Source of the DNA: Onchocerca lupi
Lineage: Eukaryota > Nematoda > Chromadorea > Rhabditida > Onchocercidae
DNA length: 64,000 nt
Assembly: GCA_028564675.1 (NCBI GenBank)
Contig: JAOVVO010000286.1
Location: forward strand, 1-64,000
Direction: 5' to 3'
Part shown: positions 1 to 13,860 of the stretch, piece by piece
How positions within the stretch are numbered: position 1 is the stretch's first letter
Layout of the letters: each line of letters starts with the position of its first letter
The notes under the pieces: generated by a model
Databases searched by the model: none
What the model saw: only the letters and a program-made list of their open reading frames with translations
What the model was told of the DNA's origin: nothing
Position numbers and translations under genes: made by a program

Positions 1-102
<102 letters not shown>

Positions 103-3100
103 CAACAACAACAGCAGCAGGAGCGGTGTTGGTGGCTGTGGAATCTAACGAAATAATAATGTACAAGAGCGGTAGAGCAGCACCTTCGCCCGCTGTTCAT
201 CTCATCTTTGTTGAAAACAAATTAGGCTGCCTGCCATGATGTCGCGGTTGCTGTCAACCAAACCCCTTCCGAGAAGCACCGCATATCTATCTGCTCCTTA
301 TGTGCGCACACTACCAAATTAATACATTTGAAATAGCGCTGCCTATCAGCCATCTTACTATCATTATTTAAATTTCAGGCGAAGTTACTGTTAAGGTTAC
401 AATCAGTGATAAAACAAGAAATTATTGATCGTCGATCAACAATGATAAGATAAAGAAAGTTTCAACATGTGCTCTATTTATGGCTCGGACAGATTGTAGA
501 TGGCTGGCTCGAATATTTCGGCAAAATTTTGTTTTGTTCCTCGCACTATCTTATTTCATTAGGAACCAATTTTCTATATCAAATAAACATTAAATTTAAA
601 TAAAATACAAATGCCATTTTTTGTTACTAATAAAACATTTTCTCTCACTCGAAATTCATAAAACGAAATGGATTCAACAAAGTAATTGTTTGGTTCGAGA
701 AAATATGGCGGTCAATATCAGTAATCAGAATCACGAGTGCGATAGTTTTCACAGCAAATACTAAATGAAAAGTACTGTCGGATCATTTGTTCACAATTTA
801 AAAAAAGATAACTATTTCTACATTCAATAGTCATAAATTGAAATTTTAGGCGGAATTATTCAAATAAAGAACTTATAATACTTATTATTAAGACCTGACC
901 AAAAAAGCTCGTGAAATAGATTGAGAAGATATTTTCATCGAAAGAATAATGAACACAAAATGACCACTATTCTCGTTTCGAAGGTGCCTCGTAAATTTAA
1001 GTCTTATTATTTAAACAGTAGTCTTATTCAAAATTATCGTGAGAAAAACACCAAAAATTATAGAAAATTTGAGAAGGCAAAATTTAATGCCAATACTTAC
1101 TTAACGATGGAAAAATCAAAATTAATAGCTTCTAAATTTATCTTAAATCATAAATAAAATTATTTTAATGAAGCACGAAAAATATAAAGAATCAAAGGAT
1201 AATATACGGGGCGAAATGTCTAAATTTATGGTTTCATTCTTTTCGTTTGAGAAATTGAAAATTTATTTGATAATTCATTTGCTTATGTCAATTGAGACAT
1301 TCCTTATACTGAAGTACCAATTATCATCTATAAGCGTCAGCAAATGTACTCTGATCGCAATCTTTGTACAGAATGAAAACGTATCTATTTGATAAGTAAT
1401 AGCTAGTAGATGCAGTTCAAATGGTCTCATAATATTCTGTTAAAAGTAATATGAAAGCTACAGAAATTATCTTACAATATGTCGAATTTCTTACGCGAAA
1501 TTATTTTTTAATAACTTACTTAAAGGTTTTATTTATAAATATGACTTTTTCCAAAAAGGGCACACGACTTAGTGTTTCAGGATTTGTGCAAATATTTGAA
1601 GATGCTTGTCAGTGAAGTTGTTATATTTTGTAGTGTTATTATGAGCAGCGCTGTACGTTCGTTCATATACATGTTGTGACCTCGGTGACAGTTGTCATTC
1701 CAGGAGAAGATTTAAAGAATGGAAGGAAGGAGATGGGATATAGGCTGCTGCTGCTGTTGTGGATGGAAGGATCAGTTGATGCCCGGAGCGATGGTATTTT
1801 GAAAGAGGATTCGGTTCAAAGAGTGGATCATTGCATGCATGCACATACATTCATACAATTTCAAGAAATTTTCGGCTGTTGTTACTGCTGCTGCTGTTGC
1901 CGATCTTTGTAAACTGGTGAGTAAGAAGAAGTAGGAAAGGAAGGAAGGAAAGAAGGGTAGCGAAAATATTTCAGTGGCTGTTTAAGGTCAGCTTGTAGGT
2001 CGTCGACACTTGCTGTAATGCTCCACCAGAGAGCCAACCAGCATTTCACCGTGGCTGTAGAATCTGTCCGATCCTTCCGATTTCTATTGGCATCATGATC
2101 ACAATTCCTGGTATTGGTGGTACCTATTACTCTTTCTTATCCTGAAATATTGTAATATCACAAGGCTCTTGTCAAACTTTTTATATACTGTTGTCGCCGT
2201 CACAATTCCGAGCTGCACCAGGTAGCTCAGTTATTACTGTGACGTATGCACTAAGGAAATAGTGTATTGACTGATGTGTTGGAATGGGGAGGTGTGCCTT
2301 TTCCCTAGCTGTCACCGGCTGTCATCAGACTACTGATGCTGCTCTCCTCGACATGGTCACTGACCTGTCACCTTCTCCTTTTCCTCCATATTTCTAACCA
2401 TATCTCAATATTAGTGTTTGTAGTAACCGCTTATATTTCAAAGCTATTAGCTCAATCTAATATAAATCTGCCACTTGCTGCCTTATGTCACCATACTGCT
2501 ACTACCGTAGTTCTTTGTAGTCAGCGCTTATATTGTTCTGTTGTAGTTTTCTTGTAATACCTGCCTATAATAGCATAGTTTTTGATCAACTAGTCATATA
2601 TGGATTTCAAATTTTGCTCTTTTCAAATTTTCAATAATATATTCGTTGATGATGATGGTTAGCTACTTTTGGACATTGATTTCAGGAATTCTTCTAAAAA
2701 ACCATTGATCGTACACAACAGCAGCTAAATATACTGCGCTTCAAAAATGTGTTAACGTACTTCATATAGTAAAAATGCATTCTCGAATGACCTTCAGTTA
2801 CAGCATTATCGTAATATTGCTGTGATGCTGTTGTAGCCTTTGCTATTGCTGCTTCTATTGCTGCTGAAAATTTTCCACGTTTCTATGCCCTAATATTTCC
2901 CCGATTTTCTGATCTCATCATATGACCTTGTTTGTGTTGTCATTATGCTGCACATTACCTTTTAGAATGTTTCATATTTCTGACAACTTATATCAGCTGC
3001 AGAAGAAAGTTCAGATATTTGGTCTTTTTTTATTCCGTGACTTAAAATTATTTATTTCCTAACTTCATTTTTTAGATCATAAGCTCTGTTGCTCATTAAA

Positions 3101-6100
3101 AATTTCAAAAACTCAAAATAAGTGGCTGTTTGCACTGTTAATTCTTTTCTAATTAAGCAAGTCTTCGGATGTCTCCAAAATAACTCTCACTCAGTAGTAA
3201 TTTCTTTTATGTTTTAATGCAAAACAAGTAAACTCAAAAAGGAAATAACAAGTTAAGTCGATATGAAACAATAAGAATTTCAATCTAAATGTGAATGTAA
3301 ATTCAGTCTAAATGTAAGACATATATGGATTTCAAATTAAAGCCAGGTAATGTGTCACATCGTGTAGTTATGAATGCCGATCCACACATATACACAAATA
3401 TGTGCAGAAATGCATCAACACAGATAGCCCACTTCAAAAGCAAATTTTAATTGTGCCACAAATCGGTCGGCCACTATATCTCATGCTAAATCTAACCCAC
3501 TTTTATAAAACGATGCCAAAATTTCATTACACTTCCATGCTGATGCTCTTGCTCCTCTTCCAGTAACACATTTTCTTTTTTCAATCTCATCTGCTTTCCA
3601 ACCGTTCTTTTATCCTTTCAAAGTACTTGGTCTACTTTTCTCAATTTTTTTTCTGAGTCCGATAACTGAGAGAAATTATTTCAAATCAGTGAACCGTATG
3701 AATTTTCCAAATCCAGAACGTCCTTGTATGTCTTGCACACTTTTGTTGCTTTTGTATCAGAAATACTACCAAAAGTTGAAGAATTAACAAGGAATAATGT
3801 TCAGATAGTGAACATAAAATGGCGCAAATTGTATCATCTTTAATCAGAAAATGGAAAATGTGGCGCAGTTACTCAAATCAAATGTTGGCAAGTGCTATAG
3901 AAAAAAGGTTTTCAAAGTTTTAACAACAGCAAGTTACACGGATTGCATGAGAAGTTGAATTTCACATCAAAATTTGGTGCATGATCTTGGAAGTGAAAGT
4001 ACAGGAAAAAAATACTAAATGTGTACAGGCAAAAGTTTGTTAAGTGAAATGAATGGTCAGGTTATATAGTCAGTACATGCACTCTGCCCTTTTTTTGATT
4101 CATACTTTTTAATGCATTTTGGCGTGTCATTATGCTACTGCAGTGTAGTTGAATCATTTTTTTTTTTTTTTTTTTTTGGAATCCAATACCATCAACAAAT
4201 TTCGGTAAAGGTAAATTAATATTACAATCAGGGGAGAACGAAGATAGAATAAGCATGAAATGATGGTATTAAACAGCGGGTACTGTAGCTTCTCCTAAGC
4301 AAGCTTCTAGTGTGATGTTTACTTTACCGTAAGTCGACAATAATGTCTAGTGATTTGCAAATTTAAATCAAAAGGAATTAGCACTTGGAGGAATAGGCGA
4401 GGTGCGGATTCGCTGCTGCGCACAATAATATTTCTGCTTTTTGACACATCCCGTCATCCTATCTGGCAGACTTTGTTCAACTTGGCTATTGTCTCTCTGT
4501 GCATCTGCATATTATCAGCTATCCCTCATCTCTTAGCTTCAGTTCCAGTTATCAAAAACTTCTAGATTGATGATGTATCTTTCTGCATCTCTATCTTGCT
4601 TTTTCTCTGTATGATTGTCTTATCACAATTCATCAACTTCGGCCTGCATGTCCTTGCTATTCATCGATGTCGGTCTCGGTATGTTGTATGAGAGTAGGAA
4701 AGGACAAAGAAGGAATAAATATCTCATTTGGGATGTTACAGCAGTATCGTCTGTCCTGTCTTATCCATGTCAGCTTGTCGTGTAATAATTATTTCCTAGT
4801 CAGTTGTACTATTACAGTGTATCAAGCAAATAATTACAATTAGTAGCAACAGTTCAGCAACGAGCCGAATGTTCGTCTGTCACTTTCCGACATGCAGCAC
4901 CTTTTGAGATATCCGCATTTCACGCAACCTTCTCATTAACCGTGACAACAATTATAATTATCAGTCACTTTGCACCTTCTTTAAATATTAACTACCTTGC
5001 TTGCAAGAAGAGTTGGACTAAGTAAGCAATGCGCTAACTCCTTAAAACTTTCGATTGAAAGGAAAAATACCGCTCAAGTTGAGAATTTTCTAATTAGGAA
5101 TTAATGCACATGAAGAGTACATTTTGACTAAAACAAGAAAAAATAAATTTGCTTAAGTCACAGCAAGTGAAAAACTTCACCACCGCTCTCTATTTTTCAA
5201 GTTCTATTTTTTAATCTAATTCTGATATAATGATTAAAAAATCCTTTTCTGATAGAATTGATAAAATACTGAGTCGTTTATGGCATTCAAGAAAGTGTGG
5301 AAAAATACCATTTCAAATCATTTCATTTAATGGTTATTCGCGGAGTAACGCTAGATTTTCATTCATTAAATATTTAAAGCTTCCAAAGATTGAAATGAGA
5401 AAAGACTGGAGGCCATTAAAGCCTAAAATTAAAATTTGATAAAATTGGAATTCAAAATTTTCTGGAAATCTTGGAGAATGATCATTCAAAAATATAGTTG
5501 AAAAGCTTTTTTCAAACAATTTCTCGTTTTCGCTCACCAAGAATGTTATCGCTTGATCCATATTTCAGTTTCTTACCGGTATGAAAGATTTTTTTAGTAA
5601 TTTTGGTGTGGAACCAATAAAGAAAGAAAAACGAAAAATATTACAAAAAGGAAAATTGTTGAGTATAATGGTATGGAATAATGGAAATATCGGTGCAGTA
5701 TTCTGTAATATGGAATGCTTGGTGCTCGAATTGACGCTAAATGCCAGATTATTCATGTTAAATATTAATTTCATGAATATTTACATATTGAGCAACAGAG
5801 ACATGAAACTAAATATTGTTTAATATGATCTTAATATGAGTGCTCTATAATGTCATAAACTTCTATAGCTCTTTTAAAAATCTATTACTGCTAATGGTAC
5901 CACAATCTCCGAATGCCTGAATAAACTGACAGAAGGAAAATGTATCAACATTGCTTCTCTTCCCTAAATTCACTTTCGCATTTTAATAATTCGTCTAAAA
6001 CAGGTATCAACGTTCATAATTTCAGTTCGGGGTTTTGAGCGCTTTATTAAATATTTCACTTCTATCATGCAATCTTTGCAGTACCTTACTGTTTATCATA

Positions 6101-9100
6101 TTTTATTAGCAGCTGAAATATTAGATTTTCATGAACGTCTTCAAGACAATGTTATAAGTAATGTTAAAACTGAAACAAATGGATTTTTGGTAAGTTGCTC
6201 AAAAATAAGGATGCTTAATTCATAAACCATCATGTTACTCAGTTTTGATCGACGATATGCTTCTTTTGCACTATTTTCTCCGCTATTCTTTTGACTGACC
6301 ATTCCATTTCTCTGCTCTATTTAAGTATGTTTGGAAATGCGCATGATAGTTGTTTCTTTCACCTTTTATCAATGACAATTTAAACTGATAATAAATTTTA
6401 AGCAAACTTAGTCATATCTCCGCTTTCTTCTCGCCTATTTCCACCAGGTAATGGAAGTAGGTAGGAGAGAGGAAAGCGGAGATATGATTTGATCAAACTG
6501 CAATAAGAACAGCATGTCTTTTTTGAAATGAGCTTTACATGCAATGATTGGTTACAGTAAGGTAGCAGTAGCTTTGTTACTGTTGCTGGTAAGTAGTAGT
6601 AGGCATAACTCTCTCGGCACAAGTAGTAGCATCAACAGTTCACTTTGTCGTCCTTGCTCATCACCGTCCCTGAAAATTGGAGCCTTTGTAGTGCCCCTAC
6701 TGGCAATGTCAACCCCCCTTGCTTCCCTCTTGCCTACCCCTTACCGCATCATGCTACACCCCATTTTTGCTTGCTTGCAAATCTGACAGTACGCACTGCA
6801 ACACATATGCGTGTCCAAGAGCAGCAGCAGCGGAGAAAAGATTGTTGTTGCTTCATGCTCACTTCAACCACTTTATGCTCAACTCCCAACTGCTTCCATC
6901 CATTCCTCTGTCACAGGATGACCCCTCAGCTCATTATCTTATCATCCTTTCGAATTATGACAAGACTGATACGATCCTGTTGCCGATATGAATCCATTCA
7001 TTCCTATACAACTTTTCATCATCTTGGATATGGATTCACTTTCAGTCTTTTGTATATATTCTTGACTTGTTCTTTCTGAATGGATAAAAACCATAGAGCA
7101 TACTCTTTTACTCATTTTAGATATCTGCAAAAAATTGACAGCTGATTCACTTAGATTAACTTACCAGCTTAAACCAACGTTATTGAAATTCCATGCAACT
7201 TACTGGAAAAAAGAAAGTCAGACGCAAGTTCACTAGATTTAGATGGCCATCTCAATAAAAAAAACTACCAATAAGCCAATTAGCCTGATTAAATCTGTAT
7301 GTGACAGTCAGTAAATTTATTGAGATTAATTTTCTAAAGATTGAGGAGATTCGGTAAGCTATTCTAATATATTTATTTAAGTCAGAAGGGTATGACAATC
7401 TCAATAGGTTCAATGAAATTTACTGGATAATTTTGATAGTGCAACAAATATATTGGGATTTTTGGTCTATTAGTGGAAAAATTCTTCATTTAGTTTATTA
7501 TAATGTATTTATTTCCTTTTTAAATTTCAATTCAGTATTACTATTAGCAGCTTGATAGTTACTTCATTTATCATCTCCTTGAGAATTCTTTCATTAACAA
7601 ACAAAATGTTGCTGGAATTGTATGCAAAATATTGATTTTGAAACAAATATTATCAATTTCATTAAGACAGGTTCGATAAGTTTGTTTGATGTAGTACTAA
7701 CAAATTTGTTACTAATAAATACTCAACTGTTGACTGCCTTATAGCAAACTTATTAGTACTCTCTCACTCCGTTGCTATCAGTGGATACTCGAAGGACTCC
7801 AAGAGATAAGCTAACAGGGGTAACTCTTATTGTACAAAAGAAGTTATTTGGATCACTGAAGTCTTAGGCTACCTGCTGCATCCATCGCATCGTTAACAAC
7901 AACGCTTCCTTCCTCCAACTCAAGGTCATAGTTTTTGCTATAATGGACAAAAATATGGCATGCATGCATGCACGCTCACATGCACATACATGCATACATA
8001 CATATATTATACATATATACAGAGAGGATAGTCAAAGATGGACGACAATACGTAACGCCTACCATCTTCGCATGTTCTGGCATTCGGCCGCATGCTTTCG
8101 GTCAACCACCGACCTTCACCTTAACTACTACTACTCCCACTACTTGTGCTTCTCTCCTCCTACCACTTTAGCTGAGTGTTGCCACAACTGACATCCATAT
8201 TACTATCATCTATCCAATCATCACCTATCAAATGGTTCATTCATTCTCAAAGATGGCGACAGGAGTTTTCACGGGTTCAGATGGATTTTAGGTCTTTCTG
8301 AGCGAAGACACTTCTTGTGTGACACTTGTTTGGAAAATTTAATTCTTTTACTTAGATGCTAACCTAATTTTACTACAGAACAAAAGATCTCCATAGCATG
8401 CAATTTAATCGTTTTTTAAAGAAGTTATGGTTTCTGAGTAATCACTTTTTTTCATTATTTGTTTCCTACTCTTGATTTATAATGAATACACTCTCTACCA
8501 TTAATTCTATCAATTTAATTAAGCGAAAGATTATGCACCAATCATCCTGGTAAAGTAACAAAAATTCAATTCACTTCCTGCTAGCTATATTTTTCAGATT
8601 CAAATGAATTTGAAATGTGTATCTTCATACCAGAAAACTCTCAATCAATCAACCATTGCCGACCAACGATTACTTTGAATATGTTGTTAAAAATATATTA
8701 CGCAGGAATGCGTTTAATTTGTAACTACGTTGTTTATGGTAATTAAAAAAAAAAAAAAAAAAAAGAAAACACATTAGGACGGTATATCATCTTATGAGCC
8801 CTGCTTTCATTAACTATTTTCTTAACGGCGGCGTATTTGATATTCAGATTTAGCCTATTTGAAATACTGAAATACGTTTTCTACACCACCTACATCACAC
8901 AGTTCTACTAGTCCAACATACCTGCAATTTTTCAATCTTAGTCCTTCATTTCCTCAAAATAAGAACAAAATTTAAGGAATTTGTAGGAAAATATCAATAC
9001 TAATTTTAATAAAAAATTACAGTCAATATAAAACAATGTTCTTCATCTCTTATTTCACTTTATTCGGAAATTTTATCCAGATTTTTTGCTGTTTTTACTA

Positions 9101-9690
9101 TTAACTTTCAGTTGTAAATGAGAAATCTTGAACATCAGAAATTATCATGCTTAGTGCTAATTTAACCATTTGCAGAAAAACAAAATTTTAGTTTCTTGTC
9201 GTGAATTATTCAAATTCCATTCATCAGTTTTGCTTTGAATTCATGAAGCTTGAATTAGCCACCTCATCAATAATGCTAAAATGAAAGAATGACAGCGAAT
9301 GAAATCAAAGAATTGCATTATTATGTCTTTAAAGTTTCAAGCAAAACAATAAAACAGTACCAGCTATTAATAAAAAAAAGTTTAAACCACTATTTGCTTA
9401 AGCAATTCCATGGTCAAGTCTAATGATAACAACTAACTGTCGTGCACTTCTTTGAGCAAGTTAATGTGTTATCTCATCAGGCGATAATTTTGCATTGAAT
9501 TATCGAATGCTTAAGACAATTTTGTAAATTTATATTGAATAATTTAGTTATTTTCTGCTTGATCTATCAAACCCAATTCCAATCAAAATTGATATATTTT
9601 GACAAAAAACTTCACAAAACAAAATGTTCCGGTGATTTGTAATATTTATTGTTTGATTTGTTCGTAATCCCTTTATTTTTTTTTAAATTT
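103..9690. other. Gene-poor region with scattered triplet repeats
   Basis: No ORF here has recognisable family similarity, and none shows paired splice sites with phase continuity. The longest ORFs are low-complexity or T-rich hydrophobic. Short CTG/CAG/TTG triplet runs recur around 1.75, 1.88, 2.82, 6.58 and 6.82 kb. TGCA/CATA-type repeats lie at about 7.96-8.02 kb. T and A homopolymers lie near 4.16 and 8.75 kb. A long imperfect inverted repeat is listed separately. The stretch could be intergenic or the long 5' intron of the downstream zinc-finger gene. Confidence 0.6.
6412..6487. repeat. Imperfect inverted repeat (hairpin)
   Basis: The left arm, about 32 bases from 6412, pairs with the right arm, about 36 bases ending at 6487, around a spacer of roughly 8 bases. 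The outer 15 or so bases of each arm (TCATATCTCCGCTTTC and its complement) pair perfectly. The inner parts carry mismatches and a small length difference. No ORF or known element explains it. Confidence 0.85.
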
Positions 9691-9697
9691 TTCATCA

Positions 9698-9733
9698 TGA
9701 ATCAAAGCGTTCAAGTCGGCAAACCCCGATATG
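9698..9733 (+). CDS. Candidate first coding exon (weak)
   Basis: An ATG opens a 12-codon stretch reading MNQSVQVGKPRY, followed immediately by a consensus donor, GTAAGTG. It sits behind an AT-rich leader on the + strand, about 7 kb upstream of the zinc-finger exons. It ends in phase 0, whereas the first secure zinc-finger exon needs a phase 1 intron, so at least one further exon would be required to join them. It could equally be a chance ATG-plus-donor or belong to another transcript. Transcript evidence would be needed to decide. Confidence 0.25.
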
Positions 9734-12183
9734 TAAGTGTTGTTCATGTTCCCCACCTTCGTCCGTTATTTTTGTAACAAGTTTTGTTTGTTTTCTTTGA
9801 AATGATGTGATTTTTTTTTTGTTGAAAGCCAATGCAACTTATATCCATTCTGCATAGAATTGTTTTATCAAAATGTGCTCCAGATTTTCGCTTTTCATTC
9901 CTAAAAATTTTCATGCAGAGACTCCGAGTTCATCTTAAAATTTTGTTCAATACCTTCAAAATTTATTTTTTGGAAGAGAAGTTGCAATGAAATAAATAAA
10001 AATACAAAGAAGACAATAATGTTTCAATCTAACGGATTTCCTCTTCAGATCATACTTGTTTCAAGGTTGTACCTTAAAGATTTACTTTTACTTGTATATT
10101 ATGTAATGATGATTTTGTCACTCTCACTCAATTGCAACGAAAAAACTGTTTCGAAAATATCATTAACAAAAAATTCTTTGGTCCCTACTATAATACTATA
10201 GTTAAATCACAGTGAACTTCATTGCCATGTTATGACATTCATTTCGAAAATTTTATTCCTTTTTTGAAACACTGTTGTACCACGTTAAATCTATTTTGTA
10301 CCGAAAAATCGAAATAGAAAGGATTATCGACCTGTTATAACAATTAATTATCAAAATTAATTATGAAAATTAATGAAAATGATGATGATTCATTGTCAAG
10401 ATAGGTATTATAGCAACTGCAAATAGTAAACTGCTGTAGTGAGAGAGATAATACTGGCTGTGAGTTAAAAGAAATGTTGTCATTCATATTAGTAAAGCAT
10501 TGCTGTTAACTGCTGCTGCTGCAGCTGCGACAAAATCATTGTTGTTATCATCATTACACTATCATCAAAAAGAACTAATATTATTGCAGCAATATTTGTT
10601 GATTGTCCCATCATTAGCAGTAGCAGTGCAATCATTACCAAACTTGCAACTTGCCTGGCTCAGTGTAGCATTAGCAGCAATTCAACTGATTGCTCATTGG
10701 CTGCTATTCGATGCAAACATCTTTCTCCTACATTCTCACTGGTACCAGCTATTTCTCTGCTATTCCTGCTTATTTTCATTCTCTTGGTCCATTTTGCTAC
10801 ATTCTCATTGACCTGGGCTTACGGTAGCATGTCATCGTACTGATTAGCTTAATCATTACTCTCCACTTTTATAGTAGCAGTGATATCTTTGAATATTCCT
10901 CCAGTAATTCCATGGAAAGTACTATAATCGTATTCAATTTCAAGCAGTTGATTTCTTAAATCGAGTAGTAGTGCAAAAAACGAAACTAAGAGCAGTAGGA
11001 AGTGAAATTCAACTTTGTAAGAAGTTTCAACGTTTCTTTCGTACTATGGCATTTCGGCAATTTAACTTTATCTTCTTGGATTACACAATTCTGACAATTT
11101 CCTTAATGACATTATTGTTGTGCTTATGGTTATGTGGAAGATATACATGGTTGCTGAAATTATAGTCGCAGTATTTGCCATGATTCAAATTTGCTATCAA
11201 ATTCACTTTCTTTTTGCTGCAGAAGACAATGAAGAAAATGCTTAAGAATGAAAAATAAGGGGAAAAAAGAAAGAGACATTTTCTCAATAAGATCCATCTA
11301 TCATTTTCTTACTTTTACTGGCCGATTGTTGCTTCTTGATTTTGTTTCTGATGGCAATAAGATTATCACTACTTGATATGAAATTCTGTCAAAAGACTAA
11401 AAATTATTCCGAAATTTGACCTAGTCATAAAGAAGAAGGGAAATTAAAAAATTTGGCAGGCGTGACTTGTAAGAATAGATAGTTAAGTAAGGATGTAAAT
11501 ATGGAGAGAAGCTAAAAGAAAGCTTCATCTTGCAATGAGGATTTTTTGAATTTTGCTCTTTTTTCCTTCTCTCTCTCTCTATCTCCCTCCAGTACATCTA
11601 TTTCGGAAAAAAGAACGAAAAACGTGTTTCTAGTCGGATGTGGAAACAATTAGCTGAACAATGCTCACCTGCTTTCCCTTTTTGCATCATCATCATCACT
11701 TTTTTGAGAGGCTTTCACTTCCTTTTTTCCCTTTCTCTTCCTTTCTAAATTCATGAACTGTTGATAAGATGCACATTGTTTTGAAATTTATGAGAAATTT
11801 CCATGCGTCATTGGATAGCTATATTTCTGTTTTATATCTACCAGCATTTTATGACCCAGCATGTGACAGGTTAATGTTGCACACAAGACTTGACGGTCAT
11901 GTAGGCAGGTATTTAAATTACTCAGTTATTGTCTTACAGGCTTGAATTTATCAATTCAGAAGAGAATCCTGAAGATCGTCATTCAAACATGGGTTAAGAT
12001 GGGTATTAATACTGCATTATATCGGAATGTATGTGGTGGAGAAGGCAAAAGTATATATAGCTTGATGGTTAGGTAGCTGCTGTGCTGTAGGCAAGTAGCA
12101 CAGGGTTGTGAACTCGTTTCCTAATAAATAGCATGTGATCGCTCATTAACCACCAAAGTACGCAACACATTCACATACATTAA

Positions 12184-12185
<2 letters not shown>

Positions 12186-12222
<37 letters not shown>

Positions 12223-12231
12223 ACACACACA
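12186..12231. repeat. (CA)n microsatellite
   Basis: Alternating C and A runs for about 46 bases with one CATA interruption. It is followed by ATGCATGTACATACA-type sequence. It is a simple repeat with no coding potential. Confidence 0.95.
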
Positions 12232-13832
12232 TGCATGTACATACACAGCAACTGTAAGTTCAAAACAGCAGTTAGTGCTATTGCTGAAGCATGTTGTGCA
12301 TTGCTACCTCTTCTCCTTCTCACCGCTTCAGTTAATAAACGAATCTTGTTGTACAATTGCAGTTACAGTTACATTGTAACTACAGTTTACAGTAACAGTC
12401 TATAGTTATGGCTTACAGGAATAACGGCTTCATCAATTTTTGTTAGCAGTTTGACAATGAGCAAAATTGATTTCATCATATAGCGCATTCGTACGGGAAA
12501 GGAAGAGGTGAAAGTTGAAGTTGAAATGATCAATCAATCAATCAATCATGAGTTGATGATGATGATGATGATGATGCAGCAAAGAGGAAAAAAGCCTCCC
12601 GTTTGTCTTGCCCTCCTTCTCGTTTGCCATTTCTGTCTCTCGTCGTTATCGCATCAACTGCTATACGTCATTAGCCTCCTTATTTCTATCATGCTCAAAT
12701 AGTCAATTCAAAACTAAGGCATTTCAATTTTATTCTACCGTACTATTTGTCTTACTTTTTAGCTAACATTTGGCCAAAAGTTTTCCCCCATCATATCATT
12801 GAAAAGCAACTGATACCATAGATTGTTTTGATTTTTAAACTTCTAATAATTCAATTTTAAAATTCATTTTGAAATTTAATTTAACAGTCATCTTATTTTG
12901 TTGACTTTCTCACAAATCTATATTCATCTATCTATGTATTCCACACAATTATTTTATTACTCTAATTTATGATTACAATAGAAATTGATATTTCGGTTTC
13001 GTCTCACAAATCATTTTTGAAAAAAAAAATCATTCACTTCCTTTTTTTATTAGAATAATGTGTCGCTTTAATACTTATCAATTCAATAATTTATCACCTC
13101 TTGAAGCCGCTTGTATCAGCTGTTTATACTTTCATTTTATTAAAGAAAACACGCAAGTATTACCAGTAAAATAAAAAAATGAAACTTTTGAAAACACTGA
13201 AACTGGGAAAAAATCTTATCAACATAGGAAAAATCCTTGAATGCTTCACAACTAGAAAGTAAATAAGCCATCAAAACACCGAGGTAACAGTTTTAGAATG
13301 CGAACTTATTATTTTTTGTGTTTATATGCTCTACCGTCTCTTTATAAATGTTTCTAAGCGATTTATTTTTGCTCCTACTAGTAGCGTAGCTAAATTTTCA
13401 AGAGAGTAGTATGTTACCATGGCTGTTTACTTTATAATAAATAAACAGAATCTGTGTTTTAGTACAGAACGTTTTGCGCATCGAATGCTATATGTTGCTT
13501 GTGATTTGAGTGATATTTTTGATTACGTAAAGCACAATCAGCGTTCAACACAGTATGTATTGCTCTTGTTCTCGTACATTATCAAAAAAAATTATGGTAA
13601 AAAGGAGAAATGAAAAGAGAGAAATATTTCAAGGGTCAAAGTTAAAGTAATACAAGTAACTTGAAATAGCTTAAACTTTTTCCGGCCGCAAAACGTTAAC
13701 GATCTGTGGAGGATCGTTGAGTGACACGCAGCCGTCTTTAACCACAATTTGTTTGTTGTTTTTGCTGGACTTATATCGTTTGATATTACTTACAATGAAC
13801 TTAGATTTATCTCCAAGCTCCTCAGCACCATC

Positions 13833-13860
13833 AAAAAAAAAAAAAAAAAAAAAAAAAAAA
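13833..13860. repeat. A28 homopolymer
   Basis: Twenty-eight consecutive A residues. An ORF running across it encodes a lysine run and is not credible as a gene. Similar long A or T tracts recur across the window (for example 23378-23407, 28281-28302, 34354-34376 and 52485-52508). Confidence 0.95.

Noticed and set aside
5230..5823. Overlapping ORFs on both strands near 5.2-5.8 kb
   Set aside because: AT-rich, Lys/Phe/Ile-biased in both orientations, with no recognisable motif or splice pattern.
6645..7079. 144-codon plus-strand ORF
   Set aside because: The longest ORF in the left part, but rich in Cys, Thr, Ser and Pro from pyrimidine-rich DNA. Overlapping ORFs in other frames look equally plausible, and it contains a CAG triplet run.
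10500..10811. 103-codon ORF rich in Ala and Leu
   Set aside because: Built from CTG/GCA triplets and T-rich hydrophobic codons, with no domain or splice support.
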